A stretch of 14,033 nucleotides of DNA from DATHVR01 sp035461175 (GTDB taxonomy: Bacteria; Actinomycetota; Acidimicrobiia; Spongiisociales; ZC4RG35). Below the pieces are notes generated by a model that did not search any database, had not been told where the DNA came from, and saw only the letters and a list, made by a program, of their open reading frames with translations. The stretch's first letter is position 1, and each line of letters opens with the position of its first letter. A program made the translations under genes and the position numbers. Positions 1-6,603 of this stretch are shown here, in pieces. The stretch lies in NCBI GenBank assembly GCA_035461175.1, contig DATHVR010000100.1, forward strand, positions 1-14,033. Reading direction: 5' to 3'.

Positions 1-84
1 AACCGTCAGCGCCGCCACCAACCTCATAGACATCGCCGTCACCTTCCCGGCCATCACACCTCCAACAGACGAGATGACCAACAG

Positions 85-119
85 TGTCAGCGATGTCCCG
101 CCACATACCTGTCAGCGAT
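85..119. repeat. Pair of 10-bp direct repeats, possible IS end
   Basis: TGTCAGCGAT occurs at 85-94 and again at 110-119, a 25-bp spacing. Between the copies, ATGT and ACAT form a short inverted repeat around CCCGCC. Such TGTCAGCGATGTC-like iterated motifs resemble the termini of IS481-type insertion sequences as I remember them. No transposase is present in the window, so an IS would have to extend left of position 1. The repeat is directly seen. The IS interpretation is inference and weak. Confidence 0.35.
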
Positions 120-135
120 CACCAGAAAGTCAACA

Positions 136-151
136 GCGCGCCATAGCGCGC
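136..151 (-). terminator. Possible terminator hairpin of the ABC exporter operon
   Basis: GCGCGC, the loop CATA, then GCGCGC again form a perfect 6-bp stem with a 4-nt loop, starting 35 bp past the stop codon at 186. On the minus strand it is followed by TGTTGACTTT, which is only mildly T-rich. It could therefore be a weak intrinsic terminator or just a 3' end structure. Confidence 0.35.
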
Positions 152-185
152 AATTCTGTCGCGAAAACCGTGGGTGGCCTCGCGG

Positions 186-2000
186 CTAGTCCGTCGTGCC
201 CCGGCGCCAGGAGTCGTAGAGGCGGCCGTAGACGCCACCCTCGCTGACCAACTCAGCGTGGGTGCCGTCCTGGACGATCCGTCCCTGGTCGAAGACCAGG
301 ACTCGATCGGCCTTCTCGGCGGTGGAGAGCCGGTGGGCGATGGTCACCACCGTGCGGCCTTCGGCCAGGTTCTCCATCGCCCGGTTGATGCGGACCTCGG
401 TGGCAGGATCCACCGCCGACGTGGCCTCGTCCAGCACCAGGAGATCGGGGTGGGCGATCGCCGCCCGCACCAGGGTCACCAACTGGCGCTCACCCACCGA
501 TAGGGCGTCGCCCCGCTCGCCTACGGGGGTGTCGAGGCCGGCGGCCATCTCGTCGAGCCAGACGCTCAAGCCGAGCGAGACGAAGGCGGCCCGCACCTCC
601 TCGTCGGTGGCCTCGGGCCGTCCCATGCGGACGTTGTCCCCCACCGTCCCCGAGAACAGCATCCCCTCCTGGGGCACCATCACCACCCGGTCGCGCAACG
701 AGTCGAAGCGGACGGTGGAGACGTCGACATCACCCACCCGCACCACTCCCTGGGTGGGGTCCATCAGCCGCGTCAGGAGCTTGGCGAAGGTGGTCTTGCC
801 GGAACCGGTCTCACCCACCACCGCCACCTTCTGGCGGGGCTCGATCCTGACGTCGATGTCGACGAGGGCGGCGTGGCCGCTGGCCGTGACGCCGATCTCG
901 CCGGGACGGGGATAGCGGAAGCAGACCCCCTCGAAGGTCACCCCCAGCGGCCAGTCGGGGAGATGAACCCCCTCCTCGCCGGGATCGGCCACGTCGGGGG
1001 CTATGTCGAGCACGTCGAGCACCCGTCGCCAGCCGGCTACCGCCGTCTGGGCCTCGTTGACGGCCTCCCCCAGAATCTGAACGGGCTGAATGAACAACTG
1101 GACCAGGAAGAGGAAGGCCACCACCGTTCCGACCGTGGTCATCCCCCGCACGGCCATGATCGTCCCCGCCACTACCACGGCAGCCAGGACCAGACCCGAC
1201 AGCAACTCGCCCACGCCCGAGAACGACGACGAGAGCTTGCCGGCGTCGATCCCGGACTGGCGGTGCTCGTCGATCGCCACCGCCAGCCGACGCCGCACCC
1301 GACTCTCGATGCCGTAGGCGCGGATCACGGGGGCGCCCACCACTACCTCGGCCAGCACCGCCAGCAGGCGACCCACCTTCTCGCGTACCTTGAGGTAGGC
1401 GCGGTCGAGGCGGGCCTGGAACCATCTCATGGTGAGGAGGATGATGGGAAGCGACGCCACCACCACCGCTCCCAGCAACGGGGAGTAGAACAGCATCACC
1501 AGGAGGGAGAGCAGGGCCTGGCCGCTGTTGGTGATGAGCATCAGCCCGGCCCACTGCATGAAGCGACTGATCTCGTCCACGTCACTGGTGACCCGCGACA
1601 CCAGCGACCCCCGTTGTTCGGAAGCCTGGTGGAGCATCGACAGGTCGTGGATGTGACGGAAGGCCCGGATACGAAGCCCGGAAAGGGCGGTCTCGGACAC
1701 CCGAGCCAGCCGCAGGTGCATCCACCCGGTGGCAGCGGCCGTTACCAGCACGGCCACCAGGGCATAGAGGCACATGCGGAGGACGAAGGCCATGTCGACG
1801 CCTCCCTCCCGGAGGCCGCCGTCGATGACCTGCTGGATGGCGATCGGCACCACCACCCGGCCCGCAGTTGCCATCAGAGCGAGCACCAGCGTGCCGGGCA
1901 GTCCCCGCCGCAGTTCGGGGGAGAGACGGAGCCCACGCCGGATCGTCCGCATCGCCCCCTGGCGGGGCCGGGCCACCTCGGGCGCAGTCACGGCTGCCAT
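186..2000 (-). CDS. ABC exporter half-transporter with the intact catalytic site (heterodimer subunit)
   Basis: This 604-residue protein is a type IV ABC exporter half: about six membrane helices (roughly residues 30-310), then a nucleotide-binding domain. The domain shows Walker A GETGSGKT (about 396-403), Q-loop Gln444, Walker B ending in LVLDE with catalytic Glu525, and H-loop His556 in IAHRLST. Its signature motif is LSVGE (500-504) instead of LSGGQ, so it is degenerate. The ATG at 2000 overlaps the TGA of the upstream partner gene by one base (TGATG), which implies coupled translation and equal subunit amounts. By family knowledge such pairs export lipids, drugs or peptides using ATP. 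The substrate cannot be told from sequence. Multidrug or lipid efflux is the default guess. Confidence 0.93.
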   Translation of the reverse strand: MAAVTAPEVARPRQGAMRTIRRGLRLSPELRRGLPGTLVLALMATAGRVVVPIAIQQVIDGGLREGGVDMAFVLRMCLYALVAVLVTAAATGWMHLRLARVSETALSGLRIRAFRHIHDLSMLHQASEQRGSLVSRVTSDVDEISRFMQWAGLMLITNSGQALLSLLVMLFYSPLLGAVVVASLPIILLTMRWFQARLDRAYLKVREKVGRLLAVLAEVVVGAPVIRAYGIESRVRRRLAVAIDEHRQSGIDAGKLSSSFSGVGELLSGLVLAAVVVAGTIMAVRGMTTVGTVVAFLFLVQLFIQPVQILGEAVNEAQTAVAGWRRVLDVLDIAPDVADPGEEGVHLPDWPLGVTFEGVCFRYPRPGEIGVTASGHAALVDIDVRIEPRQKVAVVGETGSGKTTFAKLLTRLMDPTQGVVRVGDVDVSTVRFDSLRDRVVMVPQEGMLFSGTVGDNVRMGRPEATDEEVRAAFVSLGLSVWLDEMAAGLDTPVGERGDALSVGERQLVTLVRAAIAHPDLLVLDEATSAVDPATEVRINRAMENLAEGRTVVTIAHRLSTAEKADRVLVFDQGRIVQDGTHAELVSEGGVYGRLYDSWRRGTTD

Positions 2001-3832
2001 CAGGTGGCCGCCTCGGTCTCGTAGGCGTCGATCAGGTCGGCGTATTCAGGGAGGCTGAGATAGAGATCGTCATGGGTGCCGCGTCCGATCACCCGTCCAT
2101 CGCTCACGAAGATCACCTCGTCGGCGAGGACGATCGAGGAACGGCGGTAGGCGACGATGACGACGGTGGTGTCGAGAGTGGCCAGGCCGGCGAGGATGTC
2201 GGACTCCACGGCCGGATCCACCGCCGAGGTGGCGTCGTCGAGCACCAGCAGCCGGGGCCGGCGTATCAGTGCTCGCGCCAGAGCCACCCGCTGGCGCTGG
2301 CCCCCCGACAGTGACGCCCCCCGCTCGCCGACGTGGGTGTCATAGCCCTCCGGAAGCTCGCGGATGAATCCGTCCGCCTGGGCCAGACGTGCCGCTTCCA
2401 CCACCTGATCGCCGGTGTAGTCGCCGCCGAGAGTGATGTTGGCCCGGATCGTGTCGTCGAACAGAAACGGCTCCTGGAACACGAGCGCGGCACTCTCGGC
2501 GATCTCGCTCCGGTCCAGGTCGACCAGGCCGCGCCCGTCGAGGCGGATGGCGCCCCGGTCGGGATCGAAGAGGCGCACCAACAGGTGGGCCACGGTCGAC
2601 TTGCCGGATCCGGTGGGACCGACCAGCGCCACCGTGCGGCCGGGTTCGACCTCGAGCGTGACCGCTTCCACTCCCCGCCGGTCGCTCTCGGTCCCACGAT
2701 CGAGACCGGCCTCGGAGTCGGCCAGGTCCAGGGTGGTCGTCTCCGGATAGAGGTAGCCGACCTCTTCCGCCTTCGCCGCCGCCCCACCCCCGGGGGCGAG
2801 ACGATTCGAGCCGTACTCGACCGTCTCGCGGGTGCCCAGCACACCCTCGATCCGGTCCCAGCCCACCACCGAGCGGGGCAACTCCCCCAGGAGCCACCCG
2901 AAGACACGCATCGGCACCGCCACCAGGCGGAACAGGAAGGCGAAGGTGACCAAATCTCCCGCGGTGAGGACGCCCTGCTGGACCCGCCAGGCGCCCACCG
3001 CCAGGATCCCGATCACGGCGATGTTGGGAAGGGCCTCGATGACGGGGTCGAAGGCGGCCCGCAGCTTCCCGACCTCGACCATCCGGTCCCGGAGCAGGTC
3101 GGAGCGGGCCCCGAATCTCCCCACCTCGGCGTCCTCGCGGCCCAGGGTCTTGACGACCAGGGCGGCGTCGAACGACTCGTGGGCGATCTCGGCCACCTCG
3201 GCCCGGAGGCGCTGGGCCGAGGCCGCCGCCGCCCGCATGCGGCGCTGGTACAGGAAGTTGGCCACCCCGATGGCGGGACCGGCCGAGAACCCGATTAGGG
3301 CGAGAAAGGGATCGGTGACGAGGAGGAGGATGGCGGTGATCACCAGCATCAGTAACACGCCGAAGGCCATCGGCAGCGGGGCGGCGATGAACGAAGCTGC
3401 CTCCACGTCGGCGTTGGTGTTAGAGAGGAGCTGGCCGGTGGGGTGGCGCCGGTGCCACTCGATGGGAAGTTCCAGATAGCGATCGGTGACCTCGGTGCGG
3501 TCCCGTGCCTGGAGCCGGTACTGGGCGGCGTAGGCCCCCAGCCGGCGGCCGGTGATGCCGATGCCCCGGACGGTGGACACCCCCAGCACCAGCAGGGCGG
3601 CCACGACCAGGGTCGAGGTCGCCACCTCGCCCGCCGCCACCGACGGGAGCAGGACGTCGTCGGTGACCCAACCGAGCACGAAGGAGGACGCCACGGTGGC
3701 GGCTGCGAACAGGGTGGTGCCCAGCGCCCCGAAGGCGAACTGGCGCGGCGCTCTTCTCAGTTGACGGACGATCAGGGCCCCGCCACGCCGGCGCAGGCCG
3801 CCGGCGGAGGGATCCTCGAGGACTCGACTCAC
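2000..3832 (-). CDS. ABC exporter half-transporter with degenerate catalytic residues (heterodimer subunit)
   Basis: This 610-residue membrane ABC exporter half has an N-terminal transmembrane domain (about 30-330) and a C-terminal nucleotide-binding domain. Walker A is GPTGSGKST (about 405-413), Q-loop Gln453, and the signature is canonical LSGGQ (508-512). Two catalytic positions are changed: Walker B reads LVLDD, so Asp533 replaces the catalytic Glu, and the switch His is Tyr562 (VAYRRSS). These changes complement the degenerate signature of the downstream partner, as expected for a heterodimer with one consensus and one degenerate ATP site. About 30 residues (360-390) before the ATPase fold are acidic and variable. 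The start is a GTG at 3832 without a Shine-Dalgarno sequence but with TACCCT eight bases upstream, so it may be leaderless. It is the first gene of a two-gene operon. Confidence 0.93.
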   Translation of the reverse strand: MSRVLEDPSAGGLRRRGGALIVRQLRRAPRQFAFGALGTTLFAAATVASSFVLGWVTDDVLLPSVAAGEVATSTLVVAALLVLGVSTVRGIGITGRRLGAYAAQYRLQARDRTEVTDRYLELPIEWHRRHPTGQLLSNTNADVEAASFIAAPLPMAFGVLLMLVITAILLLVTDPFLALIGFSAGPAIGVANFLYQRRMRAAAASAQRLRAEVAEIAHESFDAALVVKTLGREDAEVGRFGARSDLLRDRMVEVGKLRAAFDPVIEALPNIAVIGILAVGAWRVQQGVLTAGDLVTFAFLFRLVAVPMRVFGWLLGELPRSVVGWDRIEGVLGTRETVEYGSNRLAPGGGAAAKAEEVGYLYPETTTLDLADSEAGLDRGTESDRRGVEAVTLEVEPGRTVALVGPTGSGKSTVAHLLVRLFDPDRGAIRLDGRGLVDLDRSEIAESAALVFQEPFLFDDTIRANITLGGDYTGDQVVEAARLAQADGFIRELPEGYDTHVGERGASLSGGQRQRVALARALIRRPRLLVLDDATSAVDPAVESDILAGLATLDTTVVIVAYRRSSIVLADEVIFVSDGRVIGRGTHDDLYLSLPEYADLIDAYETEAAT

Positions 3833-3840
3833 GACTGATC

Positions 3841-3846
3841 AGGGTA
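3841..3846 (-). promoter_or_regulatory. Candidate -10 box for a leaderless ABC exporter transcript
   Basis: On the minus strand TATACCCT lies just upstream of the GTG start, with TACCCT fitting TANNNT. Eight bases (GATCAGTC) separate it from the GTG at 3832, so transcription would begin at or next to the start codon. No purine-rich ribosome binding site is visible there. Leaderless starts of this form are common in actinobacteria. No clear -35 box is seen. Confidence 0.4.
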
Positions 3847-3875
3847 TAGCCGCCGGGGTGGGCAGCGGAACCCGC

Positions 3876-4901
3876 CTACTCCACGTCGAATCCCACCTCG
3901 AGGGACAACCGGGTGGACTCCCAGTACGCGCCCATTCGGGAGGCGAAGCGGTCGGGCTTCTCGGTGTAGACCCGCATCCCCAGCACCCGGGCGACCGCCT
4001 GCAGCTCCGAGCGGCGGTGCTGGGCCAGGGCGGCGAAGAGGGACCTCTCCACCGGGTCGGGGCACAGCTGCTGGTCGACGGTCAGCAGACCCAGCAGAGC
4101 GGCCAGGTCGTGTTCCTCCCCCAGGATGTGACCGAGTTCGTCCAGAACGATGGCGGTGCCCCCCACCACCTCGGGCCACAGCGGGTTGAGGATCTCCATC
4201 TGGTGACGCAGGTACTTGACCCGCTTCCGCCAAAGGTGGAAGTGGGTGGCGGTGGGGCGGGTGTAGGCCCGCTTCATCTCGGTTCTCCCCCGCCCATAGG
4301 TACCGATGAGCCCCGAACGGATCGAACCGAAACGGTCCTTGATCGGCTTCCCGTATACGGCAGGCTCGCCGGGCTCGACCGGCCACGCGGCGAATCGGAT
4401 CCGGGTTCGCTCGAGGGTCGATGCCACCTGATCGACGGAATCCGACTCGAAAAGGACCCGATTTCGGATCTGCAGGGCGCGGCGATCGAGGCGCTCGGCC
4501 AGGTCGTCGAAGACGTCGACCGGTAGCGACCCCTCGAACCGGGCGGCGAGGTTGGTCACCGTCTCCACCGCCACCGCCCCATCCCTGACCCCGGCCAGCA
4601 GACGGGCGGCGTCGCGCAGGCTGCGATTCTCGTACTTGTAGGCCCGTTCCCCGATCTCGGACCGGACCAGGCGCAGGATCGCCCGCAGGCGCTTCATCGC
4701 CTTTCGGGTCTCGTGGACGGCGTGATCGATGTCCTCGGCGTCTCCGGCCAGACCCCGCAGGGCGTGCTCGGCCTGCTCCACTCCCAGCCGGCGCAGGCCC
4801 GCCCCCAGGGGCTCGCCGGGGGTGAGTTCGAAGCCGTCTCCGGTCACAGCCGGAAGGTAGCGGATGCGGGAGACGTCGAGGTGGCGCTGCACTCCGCTCA
4901 T
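3876..4901 (-). CDS. CHAD-domain protein
   Basis: This protein of about 341 residues consists almost wholly of a CHAD (conserved histidine alpha-helical) domain. Visible hallmarks are the His/Arg/Lys-rich helix HAVHETRKAMKRLR (about residues 60-73), the second repeat helix FHLWRKRVKYLRHQ (about 221-234) and LGEEHDL (about 260-266). By family knowledge CHAD domains are basic alpha-helical bundles that bind inorganic polyphosphate. No CYTH triphosphatase domain is fused to it. I chose the ATG at 4901, which has AAAGGGG nine bases upstream. An in-frame ATG at 4943 has no ribosome site and would run into the control region of the divergent Nudix gene. It ends 43 bp before the start of the ABC exporter gene on the same strand. 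A polyphosphate-linked role is inferred; the exact function is unknown. Confidence 0.88.
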   Translation of the reverse strand: MSGVQRHLDVSRIRYLPAVTGDGFELTPGEPLGAGLRRLGVEQAEHALRGLAGDAEDIDHAVHETRKAMKRLRAILRLVRSEIGERAYKYENRSLRDAARLLAGVRDGAVAVETVTNLAARFEGSLPVDVFDDLAERLDRRALQIRNRVLFESDSVDQVASTLERTRIRFAAWPVEPGEPAVYGKPIKDRFGSIRSGLIGTYGRGRTEMKRAYTRPTATHFHLWRKRVKYLRHQMEILNPLWPEVVGGTAIVLDELGHILGEEHDLAALLGLLTVDQQLCPDPVERSLFAALAQHRRSELQAVARVLGMRVYTEKPDRFASRMGAYWESTRLSLEVGFDVE

Positions 4902-4966
4902 GCTACCGGGCCCCTTTCGGCACACCGCTCGAGCACCCGCCATGATGGTGAGGCGAGAGGAGAGGA

Positions 4967-5422
4967 TTGAAGCTTTCTGCCGGCCTGTTGCCCTACCGCT
5001 GGAGGGGGAAGTGGGAGGTGCTGATCGCCCACCCGGGCGGCCCCTACTGGGCCCGCAAGGACGCCGGCGCCTGGTCTCTGATCAAGGGGGTGGTGGACCC
5101 CGACGAGGACGTACGCGCTGCCGCCCGACGCGAGTTCACCGAGGAGACGGGGTGGCCGGCACCCGGCGGCGAGTGGCTAGACCTGGGCGAGATCCGGCTG
5201 CGGTCGGGGAAGGTGGTTCGGGGCTGGGCGGTGGCCGGCGACTACGACCCGGCCACCCTGCACCCGGGCGAATTCCTCGCCACCCTGGGCGGTCGCCAGG
5301 TCAGCTTCCCCGAGATCGACCGGGTGGAGTGGTTCGACCTCGTGGCCGCCCGGGAGAAGTTGAACCCGGCCTACGGGGGCCATCTCGATCGGCTGGAAGC
5401 ACAACTCCCCGTAGATGGTTGA
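4967..5422 (+). CDS. Nudix hydrolase
   Basis: This 151-residue single-domain Nudix protein has a perfect Nudix box: Gly41, Glu47, then Arg55-Glu56 and Glu59-Glu60 followed by Gly62, matching Gx5Ex7REUxEExGU. That box binds Mg2+ and cleaves nucleoside diphosphate-X substrates. The preceding HPGGPYWARKD segment is typical of a small group of bacterial Nudix enzymes. Those usually have WSIPKG before the box, whereas here it is WSLIKG. The start is TTG at 4967: an in-frame TGA at 4949 excludes anything further upstream, and GAGAGGAGAGGA sits directly in front. The substrate is unknown; nucleotide sanitation or (di)nucleoside polyphosphate hydrolysis are both possible. It is followed 19 bp later by msrB, so the two are likely co-transcribed, and it is divergent from the CHAD gene. 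Confidence 0.92.
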   Translation: MKLSAGLLPYRWRGKWEVLIAHPGGPYWARKDAGAWSLIKGVVDPDEDVRAAARREFTEETGWPAPGGEWLDLGEIRLRSGKVVRGWAVAGDYDPATLHPGEFLATLGGRQVSFPEIDRVEWFDLVAAREKLNPAYGGHLDRLEAQLPVDG

Positions 5423-5441
5423 ATTCTATAGAGGTGATGTG

Positions 5442-5858
5442 ATGACCGACCTTCCCAAGACCGACCACGAATGGAAAGAACGACTCGACGCCACCCAGTT
5501 CAACGTGCTGCGTAAGGCGGGCACCGAGCCTGCCTTCACCGGCAAGTACTGGGACGAGCACCGACCCGGCGTCTACCGCTGTGCCGGCTGCGGGGAGGCG
5601 CTGTTCTCCTCGGAGACGAAGTTCGAATCGGGCTCCGGGTGGCCCAGCTTCTACGAACCGATGGAAGCCGGCGGGATCGCAGAGGACGAGGACCGCTCCT
5701 ACGGAATGGTGCGGACCGAGGTCAAGTGCGCCAATTGCGGCGGGCACCTCGGCCACCTGTTCCCCGACGGCCCCCACCCCACCGGACTCCGCTACTGCAT
5801 CAATTCGGCCGCCCTAGACCTGGAACCGAATCAAGACCTGGCACCAAAAGAGGATTGA
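5442..5858 (+). CDS. msrB: Peptide-methionine (R)-S-oxide reductase MsrB
   Basis: This 138-residue MsrB repairs the R-sulfoxide of methionine in proteins, using thioredoxin as reductant in the cytosol. Two CxxC pairs (Cys47/Cys50 and Cys96/Cys99) form the structural zinc site, and the catalytic Cys119 lies in RYCINS. The segment SGSGWPSF carries Ser where many MsrBs have a recycling Cys, so no obvious resolving cysteine is left. The ATG at 5442 was chosen because AGAGGTG lies five bases upstream. An in-frame ATG at 5415 lies inside the end of the Nudix gene and has no ribosome site. It is the second gene of a two-gene unit with the Nudix hydrolase, and an oxidative damage repair theme is plausible. 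Confidence 0.96.
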   Translation: MTDLPKTDHEWKERLDATQFNVLRKAGTEPAFTGKYWDEHRPGVYRCAGCGEALFSSETKFESGSGWPSFYEPMEAGGIAEDEDRSYGMVRTEVKCANCGGHLGHLFPDGPHPTGLRYCINSAALDLEPNQDLAPKED

Positions 5859-5867
5859 TCCCGATCC

Positions 5868-5879
5868 TTTTCGCGAAAA
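5868..5879. other. 12-bp palindrome between convergent genes
   Basis: TTTTCGCGAAAA is a perfect palindrome lying nine bases after the msrB stop and 15 bases beyond the GNAT stop. CCCG (5860-5863) and CGGG (5880-5883) flank it asymmetrically. It might support termination in both directions, but the stem is AT-weak and has almost no loop, so a protein-binding site or chance are also possible. Confidence 0.3.
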
Positions 5880-5894
5880 CGGGGTGTCGAGGGG

Positions 5895-6482
5895 CTACTG
5901 GCGGGCGGCTCGGGCCGAGCCGACGACGTCCAGCAGGAGGTCGGAATCGACCGGAGGGGGCGGCATGTCGGTGAGGGCCACCTCGCCTCGCATGATGTCC
6001 CCTTCCAGGCCGTAGGGGATGCCGATCTTGTCGAGTACCCGCAGCATGGCCCGGTTCTCGGGCAGGACCTCGAATTCGAAGGTGGAGAACCCCACCGCCT
6101 GGGCCACCGGGGCCAGGCAGACGATGAGCAGGGGGGCCAGGCCCCGACCCTGGAACTCGTCGAGCACGGTCACCGCCACCTCGGCCACATCGGAACGGGT
6201 GGTGGTGCGGGAGTATCGGGCCAACGCCGCCGGTTCGCCGTCCACCAGCGCCGCCCAGGCGAATCGGCTCACCATGTCGAGTTTGGTCAGGTATTCGAGT
6301 TCGGAGCCGCTGAGGACGTTGACCGGAGCCATGAAGCGCAGGTAGCGAGACCGTTCCGACAGCAGCCCGAAGCCCTCCACCAGCAGTTCTTTGTGGCGGG
6401 AGTCGAGCGGAATCAGCTCGACGGCACTCCCCCGGAGGTCCAGACGAGCCGTTAGCGGCGGTCTCCAGATCTTGGTTTGCAT
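5895..6482 (-). CDS. GNAT-family N-acetyltransferase, Pat-like
   Basis: This 195-residue GNAT domain protein would transfer an acetyl (or acyl) group from acyl-CoA. The acetyl-CoA pyrophosphate loop is QGRGLA (about 111-116), following the AEVAVTVLDE strand. The N-terminal LSERSRYLRF and the later LPENRAMLRVLDKIG resemble the acetyltransferase domain of Pat-type protein lysine acetyltransferases that act on acyl-CoA synthetases. The cyclic-nucleotide-binding or CoA-ligase-like domains found fused to those enzymes are absent. The substrate is therefore uncertain. The start is ATG at 6482, or a TTG one codon upstream, with a weak AGAGAAG seven bases or so before it. It is divergent from the MFS gene with a shared 121-bp control region holding a strong palindrome. 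Confidence 0.87.
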   Translation of the reverse strand: MQTKIWRPPLTARLDLRGSAVELIPLDSRHKELLVEGFGLLSERSRYLRFMAPVNVLSGSELEYLTKLDMVSRFAWAALVDGEPAALARYSRTTTRSDVAEVAVTVLDEFQGRGLAPLLIVCLAPVAQAVGFSTFEFEVLPENRAMLRVLDKIGIPYGLEGDIMRGEVALTDMPPPPVDSDLLLDVVGSARAARQ

Positions 6483-6501
6483 CAAGTCACTTCTCTAGAG
6501 G

Positions 6502-6530
6502 TTGGGTGCTTGCAATTGCAAGCATACCCT
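6502..6530 (+). promoter_or_regulatory. Candidate MFS-gene promoter
   Basis: TTGGGT at 6502-6507 and TACCCT at 6525-6530 are separated by exactly 17 bp, giving a plausible -35/-10 pair. Transcription would start near 6537. The spacer is almost wholly the arms of the 18-bp palindrome. The -35 match is only three of six to TTGACA, so the call rests on spacing and on the TANNNT fit. On the opposite strand TATGCT (6526-6521) is a candidate -10 for the acetyltransferase gene, with a start near 6514. Confidence 0.45.
6507..6524. promoter_or_regulatory. Perfect 18-bp palindromic operator candidate
   Basis: TGCTTGCAATTGCAAGCA is identical on both strands. Outer arms CTAGAGG (6495-6501) and CCTCTAG (6531-6537) extend the symmetry with a one-base offset, so the whole dyad spans about 43 bp. 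It overlaps the candidate promoters of both divergent genes, the position expected for a repressor. The form suits a dimeric helix-turn-helix regulator of MarR or TetR type, but no regulator gene is in the window. The palindrome is seen directly; its role is inferred. Confidence 0.65.
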
Positions 6531-6545
6531 CCTCTAGCGCCAAAC

Positions 6546-6586
6546 GGAAGGGTCCGGTCATCGATTCCCGCTCGGGGGACCTTTCC
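6546..6586 (+). promoter_or_regulatory. Stem-loop in the MFS leader region
   Basis: GGAAGGGTCC (6546-6555) pairs along its full 10 bp with GGACCTTTCC (6577-6586), with one G-U pair and a 21-nt loop. It ends 17 bp before the GTG start of the MFS gene. If transcription starts near 6537 this is a leader hairpin that could affect translation. If the gene is instead leaderless from TAGCCT (6589-6594), the structure would be DNA upstream of the start and not part of the mRNA. Confidence 0.35.
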
Positions 6587-6603
6587 CATAGCCTGTCTCC
6601 CTC

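Larger units (their letters stand above)
1..185. other. Left-edge noncoding stretch
   Basis: No convincing gene is visible. Both strands give only short fragments with no recognisable protein and no ribosome binding site. The stretch lies downstream of the minus-strand ABC exporter gene that ends at 186. It contains a 10-bp direct repeat at 85-119 and a small hairpin at 136-151, listed separately. A frame stays open from the left edge to about 188 on the plus strand, but its translation is Arg/His-rich and looks like noncoding GC-rich DNA. Confidence 0.5.

Noticed and set aside
873..2024. Long plus-strand open frame of 383 codons opposite the ABC exporter gene
   Set aside because: Its translation is His/Gly/Gln/Arg-rich without any fold or motif, while the opposite strand carries a full ABC exporter. 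This is a GC-rich shadow frame.
4902..4943. Longer N-terminus of the CHAD protein from ATG 4943
   Set aside because: There is no ribosome site, it would intrude on the divergent promoter region, and the ATG at 4901 has AAAGGGG in place.
5415..5441. Longer MsrB from ATG 5415
   Set aside because: That start lies within the Nudix coding end without a ribosome site; ATG 5442 has AGAGGTG and gives a normal MsrB N-terminus.
5868..5879. Confident terminator call for the TTTTCGCGAAAA palindrome
   Set aside because: The stem is short, AT-weak and has no proper loop, so only a low-confidence site was kept.
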